Below, in pieces: positions 45,645-54,401 of a stretch of 64,000 nucleotides of DNA (position 1 is the stretch's first letter; each line of letters begins with the position of its first letter). The DNA lies in assembly GCA_945889325.1 (NCBI GenBank), contig CAMDBH010000011.1, positions 1-64,000 on the forward strand, written 5' to 3'. The translations under genes and the position numbers were made by a program. The DNA comes from Klebsiella pneumoniae (GTDB lineage Bacteria; Myxococcota_A; UBA9042). The notes under the pieces are model-generated. The model made no database searches. It saw only the letters and a list, made by a program, of their open reading frames with translations, and was not told the DNA's origin.

Positions 45645-47896
45645 TGCGCAAGGCGAATTTCATTCATTTTGTCACAGTGGCGCTGGTTGTGGGCTGCAGC
45701 GGTGTGCAGTTTGAGCCGATCGATCCGAACATGCGCGTTTGGCCGATTTCGCGCAAAACCATGCCTTTTCAGGGGGCGCAACTGGCGACGCTGGATCCGC
45801 CCGTGCTGCGTTTGGGCAAGTTGTTTGTGCCCAAGGGAGGCATGGGTGAGGACGAGGCGGCCAAGGTGCTCGCTTCGCGGGCTTGGCGCTACGGTTGTGA
45901 TGCGACGGCTCCGGTTCGCGCGGAAGATCAAGGCACTGGCGCTTTCTATGCCGCAGATTGCTATCGCACTGCGCGCTTCAAGTGGCCAGGCGATCCGCCC
46001 GCAGGTTCTGCAGCATCAGATGTTGCGACGGCCCCGCCGCCCGACGCTTCGCCAGTGCCCGATCCGGTGAAATCATCGTCAAAATCGAGTGCGAAGTCGC
46101 CAGTTGCCAAGGTCGCTGTCGAAAAGGCCCCACCGCCCAAACCTGTGGAGAAAGCGTCGCCGCCCAAGCCAGCCGCTGGGGACGAGACGCCGGCGGCCAA
46201 AGCGGCGGCTCGGCAAGCGGCCATCGACGCAGCTGCCACTGCGGCGGCCGATCGCGAGCGCAAGCGCTTGGAAGCCGAGGAAAAACGCCAACAAAGCGCG
46301 CAAAATCAAGACGCTGCGCGGGCGCAAAAGCAGGCGGAAGCCGATGAGAAAGCCCGTGCGCGCAAAGACGCCGAGCTAAAAGCCCGCGACGAAGCGAAGC
46401 AAAAGGCCGACGCGGCGCGACAAAAGGCGAGCGATGCGGCCGCGGAGGCCAAAGCGCGCAAGCAAAAAGAGCTGGACGAACAAGCCGAAAAAGCCCAAGC
46501 CGCGGCCAATCTCAAGGCCCAGGAGCGCGAACTCAAGGCGCGTGAAGCGGCGGACAAAGAAGCGGCCAAAAAAGCAGAAGCGGAGGCCGAAAAGGCGCGC
46601 AAGGAAGCAGCTGCCAAGGCCGCCGGCGAAGAGGCTACGGCAGCGCGCAAAGCAGCGGCAAAGCAAGCCTTGGAAGACGGCCATACCCCCGCGCTGATTG
46701 AATTTTTGGGAAAATATCCCAACAGCGACGATAGCCCGCCGGTGTTTGCCGCGCTGCAACGCGCCGCGGTGGAAGAATCGCCCAACTGGCTGAGCGACGA
46801 CAAGGCGACGCCATCGACGGAGATCGTGGAGAGGCGCTTGGCTGCGCCGGCGACCTTGAAAGCAGATCTCGATGAAACCAAAGCAGTAACATGGCGTTGG
46901 ATGCTCCCGCGCAATGTGGCGGTCAGCTACACCTTGCGCAACCCGACGGCTGTGCCGGTGGTTGTGGAACTCGATCTGCCGCCCGGGCGGACCCATCGCT
47001 TGGTAGGCGCCAAAGCGACCCTGACGGTCAAACAAGTGTTGCCGTGCATCGCCGGTGCACCGGAAAAAGCCGTGCGCGATGGTGCGCTTGAATACCGCGC
47101 AGCCTGCCAACTCGCCAACGCCTCCAAACTCGTCGGCATTCGCCCCGCAGCCGCCGAAGTCGCGATCGATCGCCGCGTTGGCGACCCCGACGCCCCTTTG
47201 GAAGTCTTTGCCAAAGTTTGGAAGGAATACCCAAATTCACGCTTAATTACTGCGCATTTGGACTCGATCACCGATCAATTGCGCCGTCGTGCGGAACAAA
47301 TCACCGCCGTCGAGGGCAAGTTGACGCTGCTCGCCAAAGTCACGCCGGGCAAACAAACCCCCGTTCGCGTGCAATTTCACAATAGTGCAGGCCGCGACGT
47401 CACGGTCCTCTACGGTGTGGGCACTGGTCGCGACGAACGTCTGTTGCTCCCGCACAACGGCGGACAAGAACTCGCGCTGCAAACTTTGGTCGGGCTGACG
47501 CCCGAACTGCACGTTTTTGGCCTGTTGCCCAGTTTGCGCACACCGCAGTGGCTGGTGGGCAATTGGCTGCTCAACGGTGCCCGTTTGGCCATTTTGCCAT
47601 CTCCATCAGGCGGTTGGTGGGCATTTGCCCTTGTCGTCGATGAAACCGGCTCACGCCGCGCCGTGTTTTCGCCGTTTCAACTGGTGGCCGGCGTCGGCAC
47701 CGCCGAATTTCAGGTCACCACCGCCTTTGCCGACGCCATCGGCGTCAAAAGCGGCTGCACACCCAACTGCGTAGCCAAACTCAAGTTGCGCCTGTCCGAC
47801 CAAGACCAATATGTCGTTGGCGGTTCCCGTTTTTTAGTGACTGAAATTACCGTCGGAGACAAGCCGGTGCCGGCAAAATGGGCCGCCGAATGGTGA
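45644..47896 (+). CDS. Lipoprotein with long Ala/Lys/Glu coiled coil
   Basis: Lipobox ALVVGC (Cys18). Residues about 125-180 are Pro/Ser/Lys-rich, about 185-345 a continuous charged helix (repeats such as ARAQKQAEADEKARARKD) like TolA stalks, and about 370-750 a beta-rich region with two cysteines near the end. TTGGAG six bases before the ATG fixes the start. 750 residues. It may span the periplasm from the outer-membrane anchor, or reach the surface. The gene is coupled to the barrel-like lipoprotein before it, so they probably form a pair. Function not recognised. Confidence 0.75.
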   Translation: MRKANFIHFVTVALVVGCSGVQFEPIDPNMRVWPISRKTMPFQGAQLATLDPPVLRLGKLFVPKGGMGEDEAAKVLASRAWRYGCDATAPVRAEDQGTGAFYAADCYRTARFKWPGDPPAGSAASDVATAPPPDASPVPDPVKSSSKSSAKSPVAKVAVEKAPPPKPVEKASPPKPAAGDETPAAKAAARQAAIDAAATAAADRERKRLEAEEKRQQSAQNQDAARAQKQAEADEKARARKDAELKARDEAKQKADAARQKASDAAAEAKARKQKELDEQAEKAQAAANLKAQERELKAREAADKEAAKKAEAEAEKARKEAAAKAAGEEATAARKAAAKQALEDGHTPALIEFLGKYPNSDDSPPVFAALQRAAVEESPNWLSDDKATPSTEIVERRLAAPATLKADLDETKAVTWRWMLPRNVAVSYTLRNPTAVPVVVELDLPPGRTHRLVGAKATLTVKQVLPCIAGAPEKAVRDGALEYRAACQLANASKLVGIRPAAAEVAIDRRVGDPDAPLEVFAKVWKEYPNSRLITAHLDSITDQLRRRAEQITAVEGKLTLLAKVTPGKQTPVRVQFHNSAGRDVTVLYGVGTGRDERLLLPHNGGQELALQTLVGLTPELHVFGLLPSLRTPQWLVGNWLLNGARLAILPSPSGGWWAFALVVDETGSRRAVFSPFQLVAGVGTAEFQVTTAFADAIGVKSGCTPNCVAKLKLRLSDQDQYVVGGSRFLVTEITVGDKPVPAKWAAEW

Positions 47897-47911
47897 CGAA
47901 GTAGCCGCTAA

Positions 47912-48034
47912 GGAGTTGTCTAACAATAACACGATCGATCCAATGCGCCGACGGAGCCGCGAATCCGCATCGGTGAGCTTGGCGACCCAGCAAAACTGGC
48001 AGGGGGCCTGGTCAACTTATTGTTGAACAGGCCC
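47912..48034. mobile_element. MITE copy B
   Basis: A 123-bp element matching copy A. Left end GGAGTTGTC, right end inward GGGCCTGTTCAACAAT, a 27-base core identical to copy A (47967-47993), and a terminal hairpin (48004-48034). It is flanked by TAA on both sides (47909-47911 and 48035-48037). The first base of its right end completes the TAG stop of the damaged amine oxidase gene (48034-48036). It lacks copy A's central 22-bp palindrome. It carries no transposase; a full-length IS elsewhere would have to move it. Confidence 0.8.
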
Positions 48035-49655
48035 TAAACGATGGCCCACGCGGCAGCGATTTCATTGGCAGCTCGTTGGCCTTCAGCCGCAGCACCTTCC
48101 ATAAAGCCTTGATAATCCTGACTGCAGTGCTCACCGGCAAAAAACAGTGACCTTGCGGCGCCTTTTCATGACCGGCAAAGGCGGTGTACTGTCCAACGCG
48201 CAAATACGAATAAGAGCAATTGAAATCCGTATCTTTGGGCGGAATGGACAAAACCGTTTTGCCATTGGCTTGCGCCGTCAACCCTGGATAAACCGGTTCA
48301 AGCATGGTCAGGGCTTTTTGCCCAAGTTTTAAAGTAGTTGCATCATTGCCGCGGGTGTACGGCGACGATTGACTGGCGTAGCCGTCGACGGTCGCATTGC
48401 CGCCAGTGTAGTCGACCAAGATGCCGGAATTGCCCGCTTGTGCGCGCGATACTTCCCAAGATGCTTGGTAGCCGCTGTCGCTAAAGGTGGTGCCGGTCGA
48501 TTTGCCCCATGGTCCTGCTTGGTTCCAAAGGCGGGTTTTGAACTGCAGCATTAACTTGCCATTTTGGCCGCGGCCCAGCTGTTGGATGGCCATGTCTTTT
48601 CGCGCGTCAAATCCGGCGCTGCTGTAATCGAGCGTGCGCAGCACGGCAAAGGGCAGCGCCAGAACGACCGCGTCCGCGGTAACGACCTGGGTGCCGTTGG
48701 CGGTTTTGAAAGTCAAAGCAAAAGTCTTGTCGGCATTTTGGGCGATTTGGGTCATCCGGTAGCCGAATTGCACCGTGTTGGCTGGCAAGGCACTCGCGAT
48801 TGCCATTGGCAATTTTTGGTTGCCGCCGCGGACGTGGTAGGTTTCGTCGGATGCGCCAAAGATCGCCATGCGGTTGTTGTTGGGCTGATAACCTAGTAAA
48901 TACACAAGATTGAGGGAGCTCTGATCCTTGGTTTCCGCGCCGTACTCAATGTTGTAGGCCACGTCGAGGATTTTTCCCAGCTTGGAATTGTGGCCCCCCG
49001 GCACCCGCGTGCTGATCCAGTCGTAGACGCTCATCTGATCGAGCGCCTTGCCTCCCGGCGTAATTGAATCCCAGTGCGTGGGGTAACCCGCTGCTTTGAG
49101 GTCAATTTTTAGGGCATCCCGGACCGGTGCGAAATCCGCATCGATGTTGGTGTACCAACTGCCCTTGGCAAAATAGGTGTCGGTTGTGCCGGCCGGCTCG
49201 ACGGCGTGTAAATTGTCCAACGGCAGGCCAAATCGCTTGCAAAGCGCCCGCATGGTCGTGTGGCCGACGTCGATCAGTTCACCGCACCATTCGGATACTT
49301 GTCCATCATTCTAGTAGGTTCCGCTCATGTCGCTGAACATGCGCCCGCCGACACGGCCTTTGGATTCATAAACCGTGCTGGCAAGGCCCTTGTCGGCCAG
49401 TTGCAGTGCGCAGGCCAAGCCGGAAATACCGCCACCAACAATGGCGATCTTGGGCAATTGGGGCGAAGCCGGTGCGGCCTCGGCCGTTTGACCCAGAAGC
49501 GCCGCGCCGCCGATGCCGGCAGCCACAGTGCCCAAAAAATGTCGCCGCGTTTGCCGATCAACGCGGACCTGCTCGGGCGTGATGCCCTCGGTTTCCGCGT
49601 TGGCGTGATCACGAGCCAGTTGCAAAAGCGCTGCAAGTAATGGGGTACGCGGCAT
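48034..49655 (-). pseudogene. Flavin amine oxidase, broken by a nonsense codon and a frameshift
   Basis: Twin-arginine leader (TRRHFLGTVAAGIGG), FAD motif IAIVGGGISGLACALQLA, then the amine oxidase body (QVSEWCGELIDVG, YAFAGHEKAPQG-like end). Two lesions. A TAG at 49311-49313 stands between SGTY and NDGQVSEW where relatives have Trp, so TGG to TAG. A run of six A at 48139-48144 (T on the coding strand) has lost one base; adding it restores FAGEHCSQDYQGFMEGAAAE and a stop at the MITE junction. The start is the ATG 49655 with TTGGAG before it. Could be assembly error, but two lesions in one gene argue for decay. Confidence 0.8.
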
Positions 49656-49738
49656 TTTTGTCTCCAAGTGGCGGGGGCCGTAGCGCAGGCTGACGCGTCA
49701 ACGCCAACAGCTTTTTCTGCGCCTTTTCATGCCTGCTG

Positions 49739-51661
49739 TCAAGCGACAATTTTGTCTGCCGGCGGCGGCGATTTGTCGGCGTGTACGCGCAGAAAATAGG
49801 CCAAAACTTGCAGCGCCGCCGACGTAACACCGGGAATCCGCGCGGCCTGCGCCAACGTTGTTGGCTGGACTTTCATTAGCTTTTGCAACGCCTCAGCCGA
49901 AAGACCGGATACCTCAGCATACGGAAAATCAGCCGGAATCGCCTGCTGCTCCTGCCGCTGCGTGCGCGCCTGTCGCACGGTTTCGCGCTGCACGTACCCC
50001 GCGTAACGCACCGACGTGACAAGTTCTTCTTGATCGTCTTGGCCCAATTCAACGAGGTCGGCAGGCAACCATGGCGCCAATGCCTGCCAATCCATATTGG
50101 GGCGACAAAGCAACTGTGCCAAACTTGTCGGATTGATCAATGCGCCGGACTCATGCGCATCGAGCAACGCGAGATTTTGTTGAGTCGGCTTGACGATCGT
50201 GGTCTGCAGAACCTGCCGCGCCCGCTGCAATTGTGCGTTACGGGCCTCAAATTGCTGCCATTGCTCATCTTTGACCAGACCGAGTTCGCGGCCCAGCGCG
50301 GTCAGGCGCAGATCGGCGTTGCCCGCGCGCAAGGTCAGCCGATGTTCGGCGCGCGAGGTGAACATGCGGTACGGTTCTTCGGCGCCCAACGTCGTTAGAT
50401 CGTCGATCATGACGCCCAAGTAGCTCTGCGTCCGTGAAAATTCGACTGGTTGCAGGCCGCGCAGCCGTTGCACGGCGTTCAGGCCCGCCACAAGACCTTG
50501 GCCCGCCGCTTCCTCGTAACCGCTGGTTCCGTTGACTTGCCCAGCCAGATACAGCCCCGACAGCGCCCGCAGCATCAGATCGCGACCGAGTTCGCGCGCA
50601 TCGATGGCGTCGTACTCGACCGCATAGCCAAAGCGAACGATTTCAGCATTTTCCAGCCCTTTCATCGCCCGCACCATTTGCACCTGAACATCGGCGGGCA
50701 GGCTGGTGGACAAGCCGTTCACATAGATTTCGTCGGTGTGCCAGCCCTCTCGCTCCAGAAAAATATAATGCCGATCGTGGTGGGCAAAACGCACCACTTT
50801 GTCCTCGATCGAAGGGCAATAGCGCGGCCCGGTGCCCTCAATGATGCCGCTGAACATCGGCGAGCGATCGAGATTTTGCCGAATAATGTCATGCATCTCT
50901 GGCGTCGTATAGGCGATATAGGCTGGCATCTGCTGTTGGATCGGCGTGGCGCCGTGGCGGTGCATGGGTGGCGGCGGCACCATGCCCGGATCGGGTTCCA
51001 GTTGGCTCCAGTTCACCGTCCGCCCGTCGACGCGGGGACAGGTGCCGGTCTTGTGACGCAGCATTTTGACATCGAGCGCACGCAGTTGATCGCCCAAGCC
51101 CATGGCCGCTTGATCGCCGGCGCGGCCGCCCACTTCGGTCGACAGGCCGGTGTGCAACACCGCCGAAAGAAAAGTGCCCGCCGTGAGCACGACAATCTCG
51201 GCCAAAAAACGCAGACCGTGACTGACTTCGACCCCGCGCAATTCGCCATCGGTCAGCACGAGGCGTTCTACATTGCCTTGTTTAATTGAAAGGTTCGGCG
51301 TCTGCTCCAGCACGCGCCGCATGGCCGTGGCGTACGCCAGTTTGTCACACTGCGCCCGCAGCGCGCGCACCGCCGGACCTCTGGAACTATTGAGTTCTTT
51401 GTATTGCACACCAGCGAGATCGGTCACGCGGGCCATCTCACCGCCCAACGCGTCGATCTCGGCGACCAAATGCGATTTGCCGATGCCGCCGATTGCCGGA
51501 TTACAACTCATCCAGCCAATGCGATCGACATTTTGCGTGAGCAAAAGCGTGCTAAAACCACACCTTGCAAGGGCCAACGCGGCTTCGCAGCCGGCGTGAC
51601 CACCGCCAACGACAATCGCCGCGTACTGGGTTGGATAGTCAACTGCCACGGGCCGGGCCAC
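49739..51661 (-). CDS. mnmG: tRNA U34 carboxymethylaminomethyl synthesis enzyme MnmG
   Basis: FAD enzyme which, with MnmE, modifies U34 of several tRNAs. The N-terminal GGGHAGCEAALA is the FAD site, followed by MSCNPAIGGIGKSHLVAEID, GTFLSAVLHTG, TGTCPRVDGRTV and the C-terminal helical PYAEVSGLSAEA region. 640 residues, normal. GTG start with GAGGCAGTTC upstream, inside the end of the cpoB-like gene. Last in a pal-cpoB-mnmG order on the minus strand. No mnmE is visible in this window. Confidence 0.97.
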   Translation of the reverse strand: MARPVAVDYPTQYAAIVVGGGHAGCEAALALARCGFSTLLLTQNVDRIGWMSCNPAIGGIGKSHLVAEIDALGGEMARVTDLAGVQYKELNSSRGPAVRALRAQCDKLAYATAMRRVLEQTPNLSIKQGNVERLVLTDGELRGVEVSHGLRFLAEIVVLTAGTFLSAVLHTGLSTEVGGRAGDQAAMGLGDQLRALDVKMLRHKTGTCPRVDGRTVNWSQLEPDPGMVPPPPMHRHGATPIQQQMPAYIAYTTPEMHDIIRQNLDRSPMFSGIIEGTGPRYCPSIEDKVVRFAHHDRHYIFLEREGWHTDEIYVNGLSTSLPADVQVQMVRAMKGLENAEIVRFGYAVEYDAIDARELGRDLMLRALSGLYLAGQVNGTSGYEEAAGQGLVAGLNAVQRLRGLQPVEFSRTQSYLGVMIDDLTTLGAEEPYRMFTSRAEHRLTLRAGNADLRLTALGRELGLVKDEQWQQFEARNAQLQRARQVLQTTIVKPTQQNLALLDAHESGALINPTSLAQLLCRPNMDWQALAPWLPADLVELGQDDQEELVTSVRYAGYVQRETVRQARTQRQEQQAIPADFPYAEVSGLSAEALQKLMKVQPTTLAQAARIPGVTSAALQVLAYFLRVHADKSPPPADKIVA

Positions 51662-51673
51662 GAACTGCCTCGA

Positions 51674-52633
51674 CTATTTGGCTTTTTCCACTGGCGCCGG
51701 CGTCGCTGGCTCAGCGGCTTTTTCCGGCGCTTTTTCAGCGGGTTTGGGGTCGGCAGGGGCCTTGGGGTCAGCGGCCAGTGCAGCTTCTTTCAAGCCCACG
51801 CCTTCTTTGCAGCGCTTGCCCTGCGAATCCATCAATTCTTTGGCGATTTTCGCTTGCGGCAGCTTGGGCATCTCCGCAAGCAAATACTTGAGCACCTTTT
51901 GCGCGCTCGCACATTTGCCTTGCAATTCCATGGTTTTGGCGACTTCAAGCAGCGCTTGCCCCACAATCGGAATCGGCTTGCCGTTGAGGCCATCGTGCAC
52001 CGCCTGAAAAATCCGCAGGGCATCGACGTAACGCGCTTCCTGGACCGCAATACGCCCAAGCACAAGCCCGCAACCAGCGGCAAACTCCGTGTCTACATAG
52101 CGCTTTTGGCATTCATTGGCGACAGCTGCCGCCACGCGAGCCTTGCCATCGGTCAAGTACTTTTCGGCCAACTTCACAAAACCAAAGCCATCCGTCGGCA
52201 ATTCGGCGGGCAAGGCGAGAATCGCAATCCCCGCGCGATCGCGCAGATCGGCGATCAACTGCGCGAGACGATGGCGCACTTCACCTACGCCAGTTTGGGC
52301 GGCGCCTGACGTTTTCTCGAGTATTTCCAAGCGGTGCACGAGTTCTTCGATTTCACCGCGCAGTTTGGTCAGCGTGTGCTCGAAGCCGTCGATTTTCGCT
52401 TGCGATTGCGCAACGTTGCCGCGCAGGTTGTCGTTGGCCTCTTCGACAGTTTTGCCCAGGTTTTCAAGGCGTTTTGTTTCGCGCTGCGAATCGGCCATGA
52501 CGCTTGAGTTGGTCTTTTCAATGACCACCAACCGCGCCTCGACGCGATCGAGCTGCGCCTGCCGCACAAAGCAGCCGGTGCAGGGCAGCACCAAAAGCAA
52601 AATAGCCAATTGAATCGGAGCGTGGCGAGCCAT
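51674..52633 (-). CDS. CpoB/YbgF-like lipoprotein of the Tol-Pal system
   Basis: Lipobox VLPCTGC (Cys21), then a heptad-rich coiled coil (about 25-130, e.g. LDRVEARLVVIEKTN), as in the trimer stalk of YbgF. Next, about 150-290 is a TPR-like helical domain (YVDALRIFQAVHDGLNGKP and similar). It ends in a Lys/Pro/Ala tail (APADPKPAEKAPEKA). YbgF/CpoB coordinates outer-membrane constriction with cell-wall synthesis. Here it is lipidated, whereas the E. coli protein is soluble. It lies directly downstream of pal, 14 bp away; homology is by layout and position. Confidence 0.75.
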   Translation of the reverse strand: MARHAPIQLAILLLVLPCTGCFVRQAQLDRVEARLVVIEKTNSSVMADSQRETKRLENLGKTVEEANDNLRGNVAQSQAKIDGFEHTLTKLRGEIEELVHRLEILEKTSGAAQTGVGEVRHRLAQLIADLRDRAGIAILALPAELPTDGFGFVKLAEKYLTDGKARVAAAVANECQKRYVDTEFAAGCGLVLGRIAVQEARYVDALRIFQAVHDGLNGKPIPIVGQALLEVAKTMELQGKCASAQKVLKYLLAEMPKLPQAKIAKELMDSQGKRCKEGVGLKEAALAADPKAPADPKPAEKAPEKAAEPATPAPVEKAK

Positions 52634-52647
52634 TGGTGTCAACAGGC

Positions 52648-53478
52648 TCACTTGTCGGTCTTCATTTCCGCGCGGCGGTTTTTGCCCCAGCATTGCTCGC
52701 CGTCTTCGCTGCAACTCGGCTTGGCCTTGCCGTAGGAAATCGTCTTAACCTTGGTCTTGGGCAGCAGTTTCTGCATGTATTCTTTGACGACTTTGGCTCG
52801 GCGGCCGCCCAATTCCATGTTGTAGGCGTCTGTGCCGCGCTCATCGCAATGGCCTTCGATGGTCACGGTGGTGACTTTCTGTTCTTTCAAGCACTTGGCG
52901 CTGGCGCTGATGCCGTTTTGGGCACCCGACGAAAGCGTATATTCATTGAAGTCAAAGTACACCGGCACCGTGCTGCAATTGCCCGTGGCATCAACACATT
53001 TGCCATCGCTGCACTTCAGGCCTGCGCCGCAATCGCCATCTTTGGCGCAGCCGGCACCCGCAGGCGCTGTACCCACGCCCTGCGGCAACATGCAGGCGCC
53101 ATTGGTGCATTTTGCGCCGGCTGGGCAATCTGTGTCGGCACCGCATTCCGCCACGCATTTGTTGGCATCGCATTTTTTGCCATTGCCGCAATCCATCTTG
53201 TTGGTGCAGCAATCGGCTTTGCGCCCGCAGGCACCCGCGTTGCACACCGCGCACGCGTCGTTGGCGGCGCCCGGGCAATTGGCGTCGACGCGGCATTGCG
53301 CGCACTTGTTGTTCACACAAAATTCACCTTTGGATTTACAGGTGTCATCGTTGGCGCAGTTCGGATATGCCGGTCCGCACCCGCTCAGGCCAATGCTGCC
53401 CAACAGCAAGATCGTGGCCAACATTGCGGAACTGAATTTGCCAATTTTTGCACACATGTTGTTCACGAACCGGATCAT
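52648..53478 (-). CDS. pal: Pal (peptidoglycan-associated lipoprotein) with a Cys-rich N-terminal module
   Basis: The C-terminal 105 residues are an OmpA/Pal domain that binds peptidoglycan: VPVYFDFNEYTL, EGHCDERGTDAYNMELGGRR (the Pal signature), and VKTISYGKAKP. Ahead of it, between the lipid anchor (LSGCG, Cys34) and the OmpA domain, residues about 39-165 hold some 22 cysteines in repeats of the CxxDxxC/GxxCxxGxC type. Ordinary Pal has only a short linker here. GAGGACAAA before the ATG fixes the start. First gene of the pal-cpoB-mnmG set. Confidence 0.88.
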   Translation of the reverse strand: MIRFVNNMCAKIGKFSSAMLATILLLGSIGLSGCGPAYPNCANDDTCKSKGEFCVNNKCAQCRVDANCPGAANDACAVCNAGACGRKADCCTNKMDCGNGKKCDANKCVAECGADTDCPAGAKCTNGACMLPQGVGTAPAGAGCAKDGDCGAGLKCSDGKCVDATGNCSTVPVYFDFNEYTLSSGAQNGISASAKCLKEQKVTTVTIEGHCDERGTDAYNMELGGRRAKVVKEYMQKLLPKTKVKTISYGKAKPSCSEDGEQCWGKNRRAEMKTDK

Positions 53479-53875
53479 TTTGTCCTCGTTTCTGCAAATT
53501 TCGTTGCTGAAGTCTGTGCCTTTGGGGGCGTTTTCAACGCCAGCGAGGGTGCGATCGCTCCTGCAAGCGCAACGGCTGCCATAGTAGGGCGGGATCACGT
53601 TATTGTCACCTTTTGCCGGCGCGCAGCGGCAATAATTGTTGCCGCACGCAGTTTGACGCGCTGGCCCAGCGCACACACAAGTCCCATAAATAGCTAACTT
53701 ATTGCGGCTGCCGTTTCCGCCCGCGCGAGTTGATCACGCCTACCAGATTTTTTCAGCAGCGTTGCCGCTCGCTGCGCGCGCGTTGGTGACAGCAAAAGCT
53801 GTCTGCCAGCGCGCGCACACGGCGGAAAAGTTTTCACGCTCGGGACCCGGCGTTTGCAGGGCCAAACCTAGCGAA
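53479..53875. other. Intergenic stretch, no gene seen
   Basis: About 400 bp between two minus-strand lipoprotein genes. It holds two modest inverted repeats, GGCGTT-TTC-AACGCC (53527-53541) and GCGGCAA-TAATTG-TTGCCGC (53626-53645). I see no convincing reading frame or promoter consensus. The frames that cross it are out-of-frame extensions of the 53876 gene. Confidence 0.5.
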
Positions 53876-54151
53876 TCAATGGCACATGCCGCCCTTGCAA
53901 CGGCCGCCGTTGCATTCGGAGTCCGTGGCGCAGCAGCCAGCGACTTTGACGCATTTGCCGGCGTCGCAGCGGCCGCACAAGCCGAAGCTCGCGCATTGAG
54001 CGTTGTCCGTGCACGTGCCGGGGGCCATCGGCGCGGGAGCCGCCGGTGGTGGCGGAGGCGGCGGCGGCGCTTCTTCGTGTTTCTGGGGGGCACTGCAGCC
54101 AACAACGGCGAAAACACCCGGAACTACCAAGGCGAGCAAAAGCTTATTCAT
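53876..54151 (-). CDS. Small Cys-rich lipoprotein with polyproline spacer
   Basis: Signal peptide with lipobox VFAVVGC (Cys19), then a run of nine prolines in a Pro/Ala spacer, then 45 residues with eleven cysteines: CTDNAQCASFGLCGRCDAGKC followed by CCATDSECNGG. The spacing matches the CxxDxxC units of the pal N-terminal module upstream in the same direction. GGAG seven bases before the ATG. 91 residues. Probably a surface or outer-membrane-attached disulfide-rich protein. Function unknown. Confidence 0.75.
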   Translation of the reverse strand: MNKLLLALVVPGVFAVVGCSAPQKHEEAPPPPPPPPAAPAPMAPGTCTDNAQCASFGLCGRCDAGKCVKVAGCCATDSECNGGRCKGGMCH

Positions 54152-54401
54152 CAAAATCTCCAAGGGTTGAACACCCAGTCGCTGAACACGCGGTTGCAGC
54201 GAAAGTGGCGCAAATTTGTTCTGACCCGGCATAAAAACCGCGCCGCACACGACGCGACAGACACACCGCGCGCGCCGCCTAAGTAGCAATGACGAGGCGT
54301 GGTTGTCAACAGTTACAACGCACATTACCTAGCCGCAGTCGCTGCGCTTGCCGTGGCAGCTGCTTGGGTCTATTGTGTTGCTGCAACAAGGGAGTTCACC
54401 G

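Noticed and set aside
49311-49313. TAG in the amine oxidase as a possible pyrrolysine codon
   Set aside because: Relatives have Trp at this position, TGG to TAG is a single change, and the same gene carries a frameshift. Decay or error is simpler.
53740-54117. Minus-strand ORF crossing the small Cys-rich lipoprotein and the gap before it
   Set aside because: Out of frame with the lipoprotein, low-complexity Arg/Pro/Ala, no start signal.
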